The notes: generated from the sequence alone by a model not told the origin. A stretch of DNA of 64,000 nucleotides from Pirellulales bacterium (GCA_019694435.1 JAIBBZ010000029.1:1-64000); one strand, 5' to 3'; counted from the stretch's first letter, positions 26,183-35,476 are shown. Program-made: numbers and translations.

Positions 26183-27478
26183 ATGACCGGATGGACCACT
26201 GCGTTTTTGGTCACCGCTTCGTTGTGCGGGCAGGCGGCGTCCGCACCGCCGGCGAACAAGGTGCTGGCCGAACAGATTGCCAGGCTCGTCATACAACTCG
26301 ACGCACCGACCCTGGCCGCACGTGAGGCCGCCGAGGTCGAACTGCTGCAGCTGGGCCCCGCCGCCTTGGCGCATTTGCCAGGCGACGACGACGCGACCCT
26401 ATCGGCCGAGGCTCGCAAGCGCCTGGCGCGTGTCCGTAGCGGTCTCGAGCAACTGGAGACGGAGCGATTGACGCAAGCGTCGACGGTCACGCTCGACGGC
26501 CAGCCTCACTCCCTGGCCGAGGTCCTAGCGCAAATCCAAACGCAAACGGGCAACGCGCTGATCGATTACCGCGAGCGATTCGGCCAGGAAGTCCTGGCCA
26601 AGAAGGTGACGCTGGCGCTCGACGGAGTGCCATTTTGGCAAGCGATCGACCAGTTGCTCGATCACACGGAGATGTCGCTGTACGCGTTTGCCGGCGAGCC
26701 TGCGTTGGCACTGATCGAAAGAGGTCCCACGAGCCGGCAACGCCTCGGCGTAGCACACTATCAGGGGGCCTTCCGGTTTGAGCCCATCATGGTCCTGGCC
26801 GAACGTCAGTTTCGCGAAGCGGGCAGCCACCGGCTCGACCTGCGCATCGAAGTGGCCTGGGAACCGCGCTTGAACGTGATCGCGCTCAAGCAGCCGCTTG
26901 CCAATATCACCGCAGTGTGCAGCGACGGCTCGTCCATCAAGCTCGGTACCGACGCGGTGGGCGAGCTTGAATTCGCCACGCCGGAAGGTTCCAACGCGGT
27001 CGAATTCGATCTCAATCTGGCGCCCCCGTCTCGTGATGTTGCGGCCATCAATTCGCTCGAGGGTACGCTGTTCGCGCTGCTCGCGATCCACGAGCACGAT
27101 TTCCGCTTCGAGCAACTGGCCACCGCGCGCGACGTCCGCCAGCGTCACAACGAGGCCACGGTCACGCTCGAGCAGGTCCGCAAGAACCAGGACGCCTGGG
27201 AAGTGCGGATGCGCATCAGCTTCGACGATCCGGCTGCGGCGCTCGAATCACACCGTGGCTGGATCTTCAACAATCGGGCCGTGCTCCTGGCGCCCGACGG
27301 CGCCGTCGTCGAGCCGTCGACGTTCGAGACGACACGCCGCACCGAAACCGAGGTCGGCGTGGCGTACCTGTTCGACTTGCCGGGAGGTATCGATCGCCAC
27401 ACGTTCGTTTACCATTCGGCCACGGCGATTCGCAGCCTGCCGACCGCGTATCGGCTGCATGATATCGAACTACCCTGA
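26183..27478 (+). CDS. Exported protein of unknown function with N-terminal helical repeat and STN-like segment
   Basis: This 431-residue protein begins with a signal peptide (about 1-21). It continues with a helical segment (30-95: LDAPTLAAREAAEVELLQLG) resembling the short alpha-repeat modules that planctomycetes place before other domains. A segment near residues 105-175 (LDGQPHSLAEVLAQIQTQ, LDGVPFWQAIDQLL) resembles the STN/secretin short domain of outer-membrane proteins. The C-terminal half is beta-rich. The ATG has GAGG nine bases upstream. It lies 29 bases before the parvulin gene, suggesting an operon in protein export or folding. I cannot name its function. Confidence 0.7.
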   Translation: MTGWTTAFLVTASLCGQAASAPPANKVLAEQIARLVIQLDAPTLAAREAAEVELLQLGPAALAHLPGDDDATLSAEARKRLARVRSGLEQLETERLTQASTVTLDGQPHSLAEVLAQIQTQTGNALIDYRERFGQEVLAKKVTLALDGVPFWQAIDQLLDHTEMSLYAFAGEPALALIERGPTSRQRLGVAHYQGAFRFEPIMVLAERQFREAGSHRLDLRIEVAWEPRLNVIALKQPLANITAVCSDGSSIKLGTDAVGELEFATPEGSNAVEFDLNLAPPSRDVAAINSLEGTLFALLAIHEHDFRFEQLATARDVRQRHNEATVTLEQVRKNQDAWEVRMRISFDDPAAALESHRGWIFNNRAVLLAPDGAVVEPSTFETTRRTETEVGVAYLFDLPGGIDRHTFVYHSATAIRSLPTAYRLHDIELP

Positions 27479-27507
27479 GCCCGATCCGACCGGGAACAAG
27501 CGCCTCC

Positions 27508-28533
27508 ATGACCCGTATGCATGCCGAACTTCCGCTGTCGAGGCTGTTGCTCGCCTGGTGCTTGGCCGGCTGCCTGCCGGCGGCCCTCGCGGCGCAAGAC
27601 GCTCAAGCCCCGGCCGGCGAGGCTTCCGAGCGCGTCGTGGTAGCCCGGTTCGGCGATCAATCGATTTACCAGGACGAAGTCGAACGCGAGTTACAACAGA
27701 CGCTGCGTGGCGGCCAGGCGGCGATCGACGCGCTGCCGATGTTGCAAGCCGAGGCGCTCGAGGCTCTGGTCAAACGGCGCATCATCATGGAGTACCTCCG
27801 CCGCGAGGGCCTGACGCCGACAGCGGCCGACGTCGAGAATGCGATTCAACTCCTGCAAACGAATCTGCAGCGTGAAAACAAGACTTACGAAGATTTTCTC
27901 AAACTCAGCAACCGGACCGACGCCCAACTGCGCGAAGAAACCGTCTATCGCACCGGCCTTCAGGCGCTAGTCCGGGCCCGCGCCACGGATGCCGTGCTCG
28001 AACAATACTTCAACGAGCACCGCCAGCTCTTCGACGGTTCGGTGCTGCGCCTGAGCCACATCATCTGGCGCGTCGAAGGCGTCGACCGCGTGCGAGCCCT
28101 GAACGAAACCCTGGCCAAGGCCGAGCAAGTGCGCACGCTGATCGGCGAGGGCAAATTGACGTTTGAAGACGCGGCCGCACGTTTCTCGGCGGGGCCCAGC
28201 CGGCGCAAAGGCGGCGACCTGGGCTTTATCCCGCGGCGCGGTCGCCTGGAAAACCGCTTCACCGATGCGGCCTTTCGATTGAAGAAAGACGAAGTGAGCC
28301 CGCCGGTGCGAACGGGCGTCGGCGTGCACCTGATCAAGTGCACCGACATCCGGCCGGGCCAAAAGAGCTGGGTCGAAGTTCGCGACGAACTAGTCGACGC
28401 CTACAGCGACGAATTGCTCAACTCCGTCTTGGCCGAGGAGATCAAGCAGGCGAATCTGCAGTTTACCGGCGCGATGCCCTACTTCGTCTTCGGCACGCAA
28501 CAACTGGTGGTCCCGCCGCGCCCGGCGAAATAG
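27508..28533 (+). CDS. Exported peptidyl-prolyl isomerase, parvulin/SurA-like
   Basis: This 341-residue protein has an N-terminal export signal (about 1-28) containing LAGC (19-22), which might make it a lipoprotein; a signal peptidase I site nearby is the alternative. A SurA-N-like helical region (about 45-165) precedes the PpiC rotamase domain (about 178-280), with LSHIIW, the core RKGGDLGFI (233-241) and VGVHLIKCTD (271-280). The C-terminal tail folds back as a helix (about 290-320). It acts as a folding catalyst or chaperone for exported proteins, and its placement beside an exported unknown fits that. Confidence 0.93.
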   Translation: MTRMHAELPLSRLLLAWCLAGCLPAALAAQDAQAPAGEASERVVVARFGDQSIYQDEVERELQQTLRGGQAAIDALPMLQAEALEALVKRRIIMEYLRREGLTPTAADVENAIQLLQTNLQRENKTYEDFLKLSNRTDAQLREETVYRTGLQALVRARATDAVLEQYFNEHRQLFDGSVLRLSHIIWRVEGVDRVRALNETLAKAEQVRTLIGEGKLTFEDAAARFSAGPSRRKGGDLGFIPRRGRLENRFTDAAFRLKKDEVSPPVRTGVGVHLIKCTDIRPGQKSWVEVRDELVDAYSDELLNSVLAEEIKQANLQFTGAMPYFVFGTQQLVVPPRPAK

Positions 28534-28536
28534 CCG

Positions 28537-28842
28537 CTAAGCCTCTGCGCGGAGGCGAAAGACCACCCGGTAAACTGCATGGCCGGCCTGCAGTTGCTCG
28601 GCGTATAGCTCGCTGAGTTCGGCACGCAAATCGGCGGCCGTGGCGAAGCCGTCGGGCACCGCATCGGCATCGGTCAGCCCTTCGACTGTGATCGGCTCGA
28701 CCGTCAGCACGTCGATGTACCCGGCCCCCGGGATATAGCTCCGTTGCCCGGCGCGCATCCGGCGATGCTTCCAGACGCGAATGGTCTGGGTCTTCGTCCC
28801 GGCCCGAATTGCCGGCAAAAACTTCTTTTTGAACAGCAGCAT
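28537..28842 (-). CDS. ASCH domain protein
   Basis: This is a 101-residue protein of the ASCH fold (RNA-binding PUA-like). The start MLLFKKKFLPAIRAGTKTQTIR matches the conserved ASCH opening (leucine-rich strand, then GxKTxTIR), with RAGQRSYIPG and the later VYRVVFRL strand. ASCH proteins occur in RNA metabolism and as acetylcytidine amidohydrolase relatives; the specific activity is not assignable. Its stop lies three bases from the convergent parvulin stop. Confidence 0.85.
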   Translation of the reverse strand: MLLFKKKFLPAIRAGTKTQTIRVWKHRRMRAGQRSYIPGAGYIDVLTVEPITVEGLTDADAVPDGFATAADLRAELSELYAEQLQAGHAVYRVVFRLRAEA

Positions 28843-29019
28843 AGGGCCCCGTGGTCAGGCGGCCGAAGGCGGCCCATGGATTGGGCAAAACTGCGGCCGC
28901 GACTTGGCCGGCGCATGACGGGCGACTATTCTAACGCGCACCGGTCGCACTCCGACCGGCGTCACCATCCGAGTCGGCGATGCCAGCGGCCGACGTGCCC
29001 TAGTGCGGAGATCCTCGTC

Positions 29020-29919
29020 ATGCAGCGGAGAGAGTTTGTCCGGGCCGCCGGTGCGGCGTTGTCGTTGTCGGCGTTTCCCTGGGGGTGGACCGCCGCCCAG
29101 GACCAACCGAAGAAGAAGGTCCTGTTCTTTACCCGCAGCGCTGGTTTCGAGCACTCGGCCATCCGCCGCGAGGGCGATCAACTGGGCTATGCCGAAAAGC
29201 GCCTGACCGAGCTCGGCGAAAAGCACGGGTTCGAGGTGACTTGCAGCAAGGACGGCCGCCTGTTCGACGGCGATATCGATCAGTACGGCGCGTTCGTGTT
29301 CTACACCACAGAAGATTTGACCAACGGCGAAACAGGCGACAAGCAGCCCGCCATGAGCGCCGCAGGCAAGCAAAAGCTGCTCGACGCCGTCAAGGCCGGC
29401 AAGGGCTTTTGCGCCACGCACAGCGGCGCCGACACGTTCCATTCGCCCGGCCATCATCAGCATCGCTTCGAGGCGCAAACCGAACGCGACCCTTACATCA
29501 ACATGTTGGGCGGCGAATTCATCAGCCACGGACCGCAGCAAGAATCGCGTCAGGTCGTCGCCTCGGCCACTTTTCCGGGGCTCGCCGACGCGGGCGACAG
29601 CTTCATGCTGATGGACGAGTGGTACTCGCTCAAGAACTACGCCGACGACCTGCACGTGATCCTCGTGCAAGACACCCAGGGCATGAAAGGCGGCGAATAC
29701 AACCGCCCGCCCTACCCGTCGACGTGGGCCCGTAAACACGGCGAGGGCCGCGTGTTCTACACGTCGATGGGCCATCGCGAAGATGTCTGGGACAATCCGC
29801 TGTTTCAACAGATTCTGCTGGGCGGCTTGGCTTGGGCGCTGCGCAACGTCGACTTCGATCCCACGCCCAACATGGCGATGGCCGCGCCGGGCGCCGGGGT
29901 CATGCCCAAGCCGCGCTAG
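29020..29919 (+). CDS. ThuA domain protein with twin-arginine-like leader
   Basis: This 299-residue protein begins MQRREFVRAAGAALSLSAF, a twin-arginine-like export signal, with GGAG nine bases upstream. The ThuA fold follows (glutamine-amidotransferase-like): KVLFFTRSAGFEHSA near the start, then KAGKGFCATHSGADTF and GGEFISHGPQ, and late the conserved VFYTSMGHREDVW. ThuA proteins take part in carbohydrate (trehalose) utilisation in some bacteria. The catalytic Cys usual in amidotransferases is present in the middle segment (GFCATHSG). The fused relative occurs as the N-terminal domain of the protein at 35477. The frame is open upstream of 29020 but overlaps the divergent ASCH gene. Confidence 0.9.
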   Translation: MQRREFVRAAGAALSLSAFPWGWTAAQDQPKKKVLFFTRSAGFEHSAIRREGDQLGYAEKRLTELGEKHGFEVTCSKDGRLFDGDIDQYGAFVFYTTEDLTNGETGDKQPAMSAAGKQKLLDAVKAGKGFCATHSGADTFHSPGHHQHRFEAQTERDPYINMLGGEFISHGPQQESRQVVASATFPGLADAGDSFMLMDEWYSLKNYADDLHVILVQDTQGMKGGEYNRPPYPSTWARKHGEGRVFYTSMGHREDVWDNPLFQQILLGGLAWALRNVDFDPTPNMAMAAPGAGVMPKPR

Positions 29920-30137
29920 CCGGCGAATCCACGTTGAGACTCGGCACGTTCGTCGCGACGCCGCTAGCATTGCTAGCGGCGTTGGACGAAAAATTCCTAC
30001 GACTGTGGTTGGTTCTGCCTCTCCGCGCGTGCTACAAACGGTCGCTAGCGAAGGAATGCACGCGGCCGCACGAATGGTCCAAGGTGGGGCTTAATCGTCG
30101 GCCGCCTTGATTCATCCCTGCAAGGCAGCCACCAGCC

Positions 30138-31073
30138 ATGGACGGTTGGCAAACACAATTAGTCGCCGCGGCGAGTGCCGAACTGGACCGCCGTTATGCC
30201 GTATCGATCGTCCTGCCCGCGCACAACGAAGCCGCGGCGATCGAAGGTGTGCTCGAAGAAGTCGTCGGCGTGCTGTTTGCGCACGACATCGCATGCGAGG
30301 TGCTCGTCGTCGACGATGCCTCGACCGACGACACGGCCGCCCGCGCCCAGCGCTTTGCCGATGGCTGTTGGCAGTTGCCGGTGCGCGTGCTGCGCCTGGC
30401 GGAGCAGCGTGGAGCGGGCGCCGCGCGCAAGGCCGGCATCCGCGCGGCACACGGCGAAGTGATCGTGATGCTCGACGCGGACGGCACCTACCCGGCCGCG
30501 GCCATCCCCGAGCTGCTCGCCTGGTTTCCCGACTACGATCAGGTCAACGGGGCGCGCACGAGCGAACAGGGCACCCTGCCTTGGCTGCGCGTGCCGGCCA
30601 AGTGGTTCATCCGCCAACTCGCCTGCTATCTCACCGGCCGGCGGATCCCGGATTTGAACACCGGACTGAAGGCGTTCAAGCGCGAGACGATGCTGCCCTG
30701 GCTGTGGGTCGTGCCGGACGGCTTTAGCTGCGTCACCACGATGACGCTCGCCTTCCTGACCAACGGCTACGCCGTGAAATACGTACCGGTCGAGTATCGG
30801 CCGCGGATCGGGCGGAGCAAATTTCATCCGGTGCGCGACACGCTCCAGTATCTGGGCACCGTATTGCGGATCGTGCTCTACTTCCGGCCACTCAAGGTGT
30901 TCTTGCCGTTGGCGGCGGTCGTCCTCGCGCTCGGTGTGCTGAAGACCGTGTGGAGCTTCAACGCGACCGGGTCGATGCAGGAATCGGACGTGGTCGTGCT
31001 GACCGCGGGGTTCCTCACCGCCATGTTGGGTTTGCTGGCCGAGGTGATTGTCGCGCACCATCGGCGAGGTTGA
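30138..31073 (+). CDS. Family 2 glycosyltransferase with C-terminal membrane helices (DPM/GtrB-like)
   Basis: This 311-residue protein has a GT-A fold typical of polyprenyl-phosphate hexosyltransferases. The nucleotide-binding Asp pair is in VVDDAS (57-62) and the DxD-like motif in LDADGTYP (112-119). The acceptor-proximal PDLNTGLKAFKR is at 171-182. Two hydrophobic segments near 253-273 and 285-305 anchor it in the membrane. It probably transfers a sugar from a nucleotide donor to a lipid carrier. It heads a run of three genes: 25 bases to the next one, which overlaps the third, so together they suggest glycan assembly and transport. Confidence 0.93.
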   Translation: MDGWQTQLVAAASAELDRRYAVSIVLPAHNEAAAIEGVLEEVVGVLFAHDIACEVLVVDDASTDDTAARAQRFADGCWQLPVRVLRLAEQRGAGAARKAGIRAAHGEVIVMLDADGTYPAAAIPELLAWFPDYDQVNGARTSEQGTLPWLRVPAKWFIRQLACYLTGRRIPDLNTGLKAFKRETMLPWLWVVPDGFSCVTTMTLAFLTNGYAVKYVPVEYRPRIGRSKFHPVRDTLQYLGTVLRIVLYFRPLKVFLPLAAVVLALGVLKTVWSFNATGSMQESDVVVLTAGFLTAMLGLLAEVIVAHHRRG

Positions 31074-31098
31074 CCATTCGCGCGCAGGAGACGTCGTG

Positions 31099-32844
31099 AT
31101 GCTACGCCGCATTCCCGAAGCGTTCTCGCCGCCGATCACTCACGAAGAAGCCTGGCTGTGCGGACCGCATTTCGCCCCGCGCCGAGGGCGCCGCACCCGA
31201 TTGCTACCCCGCGATGCGACGCTACGAACTCGCTATGCCCAGGCAGCGCTGACCCAGGTGCCGCATCTGCTCGGATTGATCGATCGCAATCCGTACCGCG
31301 CCACGTACGGCTGCCTCGATCGCCAATACTGGCACTACCGCACCAGCGACTTTCCCTCGGAAATGTACCAGGAAGGGGCCCTGACGCTCGCACTGCTCTA
31401 TCGTTGGGACCTGCCCGGCAATCGCTGGTTCGGTGAACCGCGATTGCGCGAATGGGCCGTCGCCGCGATCCGCTTTGCCGCCCGCAGCTCGCATCCCGAC
31501 GGCTCGTGCGACGACTATTACCCGTTCGAGCGAGCCTTGGGTGCGGCGGTCTTTTCCCTGCAAGCCACGGTACAGGCCTATCGAGTCTTAGGGCTGCAGG
31601 ACGCGAGCCTGCTCGATTGGTTCGAGCGCCGCGCCGCCTGGATCGTCCGCCACGACGAATCGGGCCGATTGAGCAATCATCACGCGTTGGCCGCGCTGGG
31701 GCTGTTGCGCGTCGCCCAGGTGACTGGCGACTCGCGTTGGCGCGAAGCGGCCGACCGGCGCATCTCGTGCCTGCTCGCCTGGCAGTCGCCCGAGGGTTGG
31801 TTCGAGGAATATGGCGGTGCCGATCCGGGCTACCAGAGCGTGACGATCGATTGCCTGGCCAAATATCGCCGCGAGACGGGGGCCGATTGGTTCGACGAGG
31901 CCCTGCACCGTGCGGTCGAATTCTCGCGGGCCTGTCTGCACCCCGACGGCAGCTATGCCGGCCCTTACGGCAGCCGCGGCACGCATCATTTCTATCCGCA
32001 CGGCTGCGAACTGCTGGCCGCCGAAAACGCCTCGGCTGCCGACCTGGCTGACGGCTTTCTGCAGGCGGTCGGCGAAGGTCGTCAGGCCTGGTTCGACGAC
32101 GACCGCTTGTTCATTCACCGCCTGGCCAATCTGATCGAGGCCCACCTCGATTGGAGCCCGACGCGTGCGCCGGCGCAAGCGAGCCAGCCGACCTGGCAGA
32201 GCTTTCCCCAAGCGGGCCTCGCCGTGCGCCACACGCACGACGCGCACACCGTGATCTCTGCGGCTCGCGGCGGTGTGTTTCAACATTTCGCCGCGGGCAA
32301 GCTGGCCGCGAGCGACACCGGGTTGGTCGTCGAACTCGAAGATCGCCGCGTCGCGGTGTCGCAACTGCACGACAGGAATTCGTCGGATTCCAATCCCATT
32401 GCAGCGACGGCCGCGGCTCATTCGGCGGACGGATCGTTCGAGATCGTCCGGCCGCTGCACTATGCGCCCAGCGAGCAGATGACTCCCTGGAAGCTTGTCT
32501 TGCTACGCGGCTTCATGCTCACGGTCGGCCGGTTTGGCCGCTCTTTTGTCCGGAAGTTGCTGCAGCGCCGCTTGATCACCCGCCGGCAAGTCGCGCCGAT
32601 CCAGCTCATGCGGCGTTTCGAATTCCGGAGGGGTCTGCTCCGGGTGATCGATACGATTCAATTGCACGCGCCGCGCGCACGCGTGCGGCGGATGAGCTTT
32701 GGCACCGATCACGAATCGACCTATGTCGCCGCAACCGGCGTCTATCAGGACGCGGCCCTGCTGCCTTGGCACGATTTGTCGTCCTACGTCGAGCGATTGA
32801 ATGCCGAGCGCGTCGTGACCGTCGTACGGGAGTTTCCCGCGTGA
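31099..32844 (+). CDS. Heparinase II/III-like (alpha/alpha toroid plus beta-sandwich) protein
   Basis: This 581-residue protein has AGGAG eight bases before the ATG at 31099. The first 370 residues are helix-pair repeats with aromatic and Asp-rich turns (DRNPYRATYGCLDRQYWHYR, then NHHALAALGLL, then HHFYPHGCELLA), as in the alpha/alpha toroid of heparinase-type polysaccharide lyases. The last 200 are beta-rich with a hydrophobic-basic segment (about 480-530). There is no signal peptide. The match is fold-like, not sequence-certain, so lyase activity is not claimed. Its TGA overlaps the GTG of the flippase-like gene (GTGA). Coupling with a GT2 and a flippase-type protein suggests a role in processing a lipid-linked glycan. 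Confidence 0.7.
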   Translation: MLRRIPEAFSPPITHEEAWLCGPHFAPRRGRRTRLLPRDATLRTRYAQAALTQVPHLLGLIDRNPYRATYGCLDRQYWHYRTSDFPSEMYQEGALTLALLYRWDLPGNRWFGEPRLREWAVAAIRFAARSSHPDGSCDDYYPFERALGAAVFSLQATVQAYRVLGLQDASLLDWFERRAAWIVRHDESGRLSNHHALAALGLLRVAQVTGDSRWREAADRRISCLLAWQSPEGWFEEYGGADPGYQSVTIDCLAKYRRETGADWFDEALHRAVEFSRACLHPDGSYAGPYGSRGTHHFYPHGCELLAAENASAADLADGFLQAVGEGRQAWFDDDRLFIHRLANLIEAHLDWSPTRAPAQASQPTWQSFPQAGLAVRHTHDAHTVISAARGGVFQHFAAGKLAASDTGLVVELEDRRVAVSQLHDRNSSDSNPIAATAAAHSADGSFEIVRPLHYAPSEQMTPWKLVLLRGFMLTVGRFGRSFVRKLLQRRLITRRQVAPIQLMRRFEFRRGLLRVIDTIQLHAPRARVRRMSFGTDHESTYVAATGVYQDAALLPWHDLSSYVERLNAERVVTVVREFPA

Positions 32845-33797
32845 AACGACGGTCTATTCGGCGGCTTGTCCAGCTCCTGGTCGCCGTCGCGCTGCTGACA
32901 GTCGTCGTGGAAGCGGCCGACTGGCACGCCGTCGCGAGTACGATTGGCAAGCTGCGACTGGCTCCGCTCGGCTTGGCGCTGGCGTTGTTCTTACCGCAGA
33001 CCCTGATTTCGGCCCTGCGCTGGCGAGCCTGGTGCCGTCCGGTCGGCTCCATCTCCCTCGTCGAGTCGATCCGCCAGACGCTGGCCACTTCGGCGCTGAA
33101 CCTGGCGGTGCCGTCCAAGGCGGGCGAGTTGGCCAAGGCCGCCATGTTGCCGGGGCTCGACGCCGGTGGTCGAGCCCGGGCCGCCCTGCTTGCGGCGATC
33201 GAAAAGCTGGCCGACGTCGTCGTTCTGGCCGCGATCGCCGCGCTGCTCTGGGGTGGCGCGGGCACTTGGATCTATGTTGCAGGCGCGGCTACGCTCGCCG
33301 CGGCATCGTTGGCCATGTGGTCCAGAACACGCGCAGCCTTGTCTCCGCGACAGCTTGTCACGCTCGGCGGCTTCACCTTTCTGCTGTGGTGTTTGCACTT
33401 GGCTCAGATCGGCCTGTTCATTCGTGCCGCCGGCGTCGAGCTGCCCTGGACCACGGTTGGAGCACGAGTGCCGCTGGCGATTTTCGCCGGCCTGCTGCCA
33501 GTCACCTGGTGCGGCGTGGGCACGCGCGACGCGGCCTTGGTCTGGCTGTTTGCCGATCTCGCGCCGGCCGACGCCATGACCGTCGTTGGTCTGCTCACCG
33601 CGCTACGCTACCTGGTCCCCGGCGCGGCGGGCATTCCTTTCGTGGGGCGCTACTTGCCCGTGCACAACACGGCTGCAAGCAGTCGACACTCCCTACCAGG
33701 CAGTACCGACGCCCAAGCTCGTCGACTGGCGAAGCCGCACAATCAGGGTAGGTGCAAGCACGAAGCCAGCACCGCTGGCAAGGCGGATTTCGCGTAA
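32841..33797 (+). CDS. Lysylphosphatidylglycerol synthase TM / UPF0104 family membrane protein
   Basis: This 318-residue protein begins at a GTG overlapping the previous stop, with GGGAG at good spacing. It has about seven to eight hydrophobic segments with the UPF0104/AglD pattern: a conserved Arg-Trp (LISALRWRAWCR), LNLAVPSKAGELAKAAML with a conserved Lys-Ala-Gly-Glu, and a late GVGTRDAALVWLF segment with Gly and Arg-Asp. Such proteins transport lipid-linked compounds or act beside glycosyltransferases. The last 40 residues are hydrophilic and basic. The genes before it code for a GT2 and a toroid protein. Confidence 0.88.
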   Translation: MKRRSIRRLVQLLVAVALLTVVVEAADWHAVASTIGKLRLAPLGLALALFLPQTLISALRWRAWCRPVGSISLVESIRQTLATSALNLAVPSKAGELAKAAMLPGLDAGGRARAALLAAIEKLADVVVLAAIAALLWGGAGTWIYVAGAATLAAASLAMWSRTRAALSPRQLVTLGGFTFLLWCLHLAQIGLFIRAAGVELPWTTVGARVPLAIFAGLLPVTWCGVGTRDAALVWLFADLAPADAMTVVGLLTALRYLVPGAAGIPFVGRYLPVHNTAASSRHSLPGSTDAQARRLAKPHNQGRCKHEASTAGKADFA

Positions 33798-33910
33798 AAA
33801 GATGCGGGTTAGTCAAGCTTTGCGGCCGAAAACTCCCTACCGACGAAACCGTCTTTGCCCAGCGGGCCAGGGCGGTTGGTCGACTTGGGCCTCGGGCAAA
33901 GGAATGCCGC

Positions 33911-34300
33911 ATGTCTCGTTCGCTTGTTGCACTCGTCTTGGTCCTGGCGGCGACGATCGTCTCGACCACGGGTTGTACGACGTGTGCTAGCCCCTACGAC
34001 TACTGCGGGCCCGTGTACGCAGGCGGCTGCGAGCCTTGCGTCAACAACGACCGCGTGGGCTCGGCATTCTGCGATCCTGGTTTGGGACCGGAGCCGATGA
34101 TCTCGCCCAACTCGGGCAAGCGATCGAAACCCGGCGCCGGCGGCGCCGAGGTGAATCTCGAAGATCGCAACCTGCCGGATCTCGACGAAGGTAGCCCGCC
34201 CAGAGGTGACAACATGCCGAATGCCCGGCCCTCGGCCCCTTCGCCGGCCGACGAGCTCGAGCCGCCCTCGGCGCGCCTCGGTCCGCAGATGCGGCGCTAG
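33911..34300 (+). CDS. Small Cys-containing lipoprotein
   Basis: This 129-residue protein has AAGGA eight bases before the ATG at 33911. The leader MSRSLVALVLVLAATIVSTTGC ends in a lipobox-like sequence with Cys22, though the -3 position is Thr, a tolerated variant. After it come Cys-rich pieces (CTTCASPYDYCGPVYAGGCEPC), then a Pro/Gly-rich tail without hydrophobic core. It is probably a membrane-attached small lipoprotein of unknown function. It lies 113 bases after the flippase-like gene. Confidence 0.75.
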   Translation: MSRSLVALVLVLAATIVSTTGCTTCASPYDYCGPVYAGGCEPCVNNDRVGSAFCDPGLGPEPMISPNSGKRSKPGAGGAEVNLEDRNLPDLDEGSPPRGDNMPNARPSAPSPADELEPPSARLGPQMRR

Positions 34301-34491
34301 GCACACCGGCAGCATTGGCCCCGCGCGATCACGCAGCCGGTACGACCCGACCTGCGTTGAGCAGACACCCACGATTCGCGTGCCCGGTACCGCTCGCAGA
34401 CCACGGCACTCCGCGGGTAGACTGACGAGGTTGCGCCGCTTCCGTTTGGCGCGGATCTTTTCCCTCGTCTTCTCTTCGCTCGGGGTCGGTC

Positions 34492-35460
34492 GTGTCGCGC
34501 TGGCGCACCTGGTTGCTCGTCCTGGCACCGCTGCCAATCGTGAGCAGTTCGCTGCTGGTCTCGCGCTATGTGCGTTCCCAGGCCGCCGCGGCGCCGACCA
34601 CCAACACCGTGTTGAGCGCTGGCGCAGTCGCCGCGTCGTCGCGGCACGCGCATCTCGACGGTGCGCTCGCGGTCGATCAGCGGCAATTAGCACGCGCCTG
34701 CGCACAGACCGGTGCGCGCCTGGCGCGGCAATTGGGCGAGGACGGACATGTGTTCGTGCGCGCGCCTTACGTGCTGGGCGGAGACTTGAGCTTGGCGCAG
34801 CTCGAAGCGTGGTACACCCAAACGGTCGAGCCGGCGACCACGGCGATGCATCATGCTTACTTCGACGCGCCGCCTGAGGAGCCGATCACGATGCTGCTGT
34901 TCAGCAGCGAGGACAGCTACGAACATTACGCCCGCGCGCTGTTCGGCGACGAGGGAATCTCGGTATTCGGTTACTACCGCCCGGCGTCGCGCACGCTGGT
35001 GATGAACATCTCGACGGGGGGCGGAACACTGCTGCATGAGCTGACGCACGCGCTGCTGGCCTGGGACTTTCCCGGCGTGCCGGAATGGTTCAACGAAGGG
35101 TTGGCTTCACTGCACGAGCAGTCGCGGATCGTCGCTCGCGACGAGGCGATCGAAGGCCTCGTCAACTGGCGTCTGCTGGTGCTGCGGCGCGCGATCGCCG
35201 CCGGCGAATTGCGTTCGCTGGGCGAGTTGCTCGAGGCCGACGACTTCCGCGGCGGGCTCGAAGCGATCAACTATGCCCAGGCGCGCTACTTGTGCCTGTA
35301 TTTGCAGCAGCGCGGATTGCTCGGCGAATTCTATCGCGAATTTCGCGCTCATCACCGCAGCGATCCGCATGGCGCCGCCACGCTACAACGCGTGCTCGGC
35401 GAGGATCGCTGGCAGCCGATCGATGCCGATTTCGTCCGCTGGATCGCCACGCTGCCCTAG
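34492..35460 (+). CDS. Exported gluzincin-type metalloprotease-like protein
   Basis: This is a 322-residue protein from a GTG at 34492. The N-terminal segment (residues 5-32) is a signal anchor with one hydrophobic stretch. The zinc motif HELTH (182-186) is present, with the third ligand Glu likely in WFNEGLA (E202). These are the catalytic features of gluzincins; the arrangement resembles the DUF1570-like gene at 24836, with conserved LLHEL and the EGLA segment. It is probably cell-surface or periplasmic; substrate unknown. It follows the lipoprotein gene by 191 bases and converges with the big fusion protein gene at 35477. Confidence 0.82.
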   Translation: MSRWRTWLLVLAPLPIVSSSLLVSRYVRSQAAAAPTTNTVLSAGAVAASSRHAHLDGALAVDQRQLARACAQTGARLARQLGEDGHVFVRAPYVLGGDLSLAQLEAWYTQTVEPATTAMHHAYFDAPPEEPITMLLFSSEDSYEHYARALFGDEGISVFGYYRPASRTLVMNISTGGGTLLHELTHALLAWDFPGVPEWFNEGLASLHEQSRIVARDEAIEGLVNWRLLVLRRAIAAGELRSLGELLEADDFRGGLEAINYAQARYLCLYLQQRGLLGEFYREFRAHHRSDPHGAATLQRVLGEDRWQPIDADFVRWIATLP

Positions 35461-35476
35461 CGCACGCGCCGGCGGG

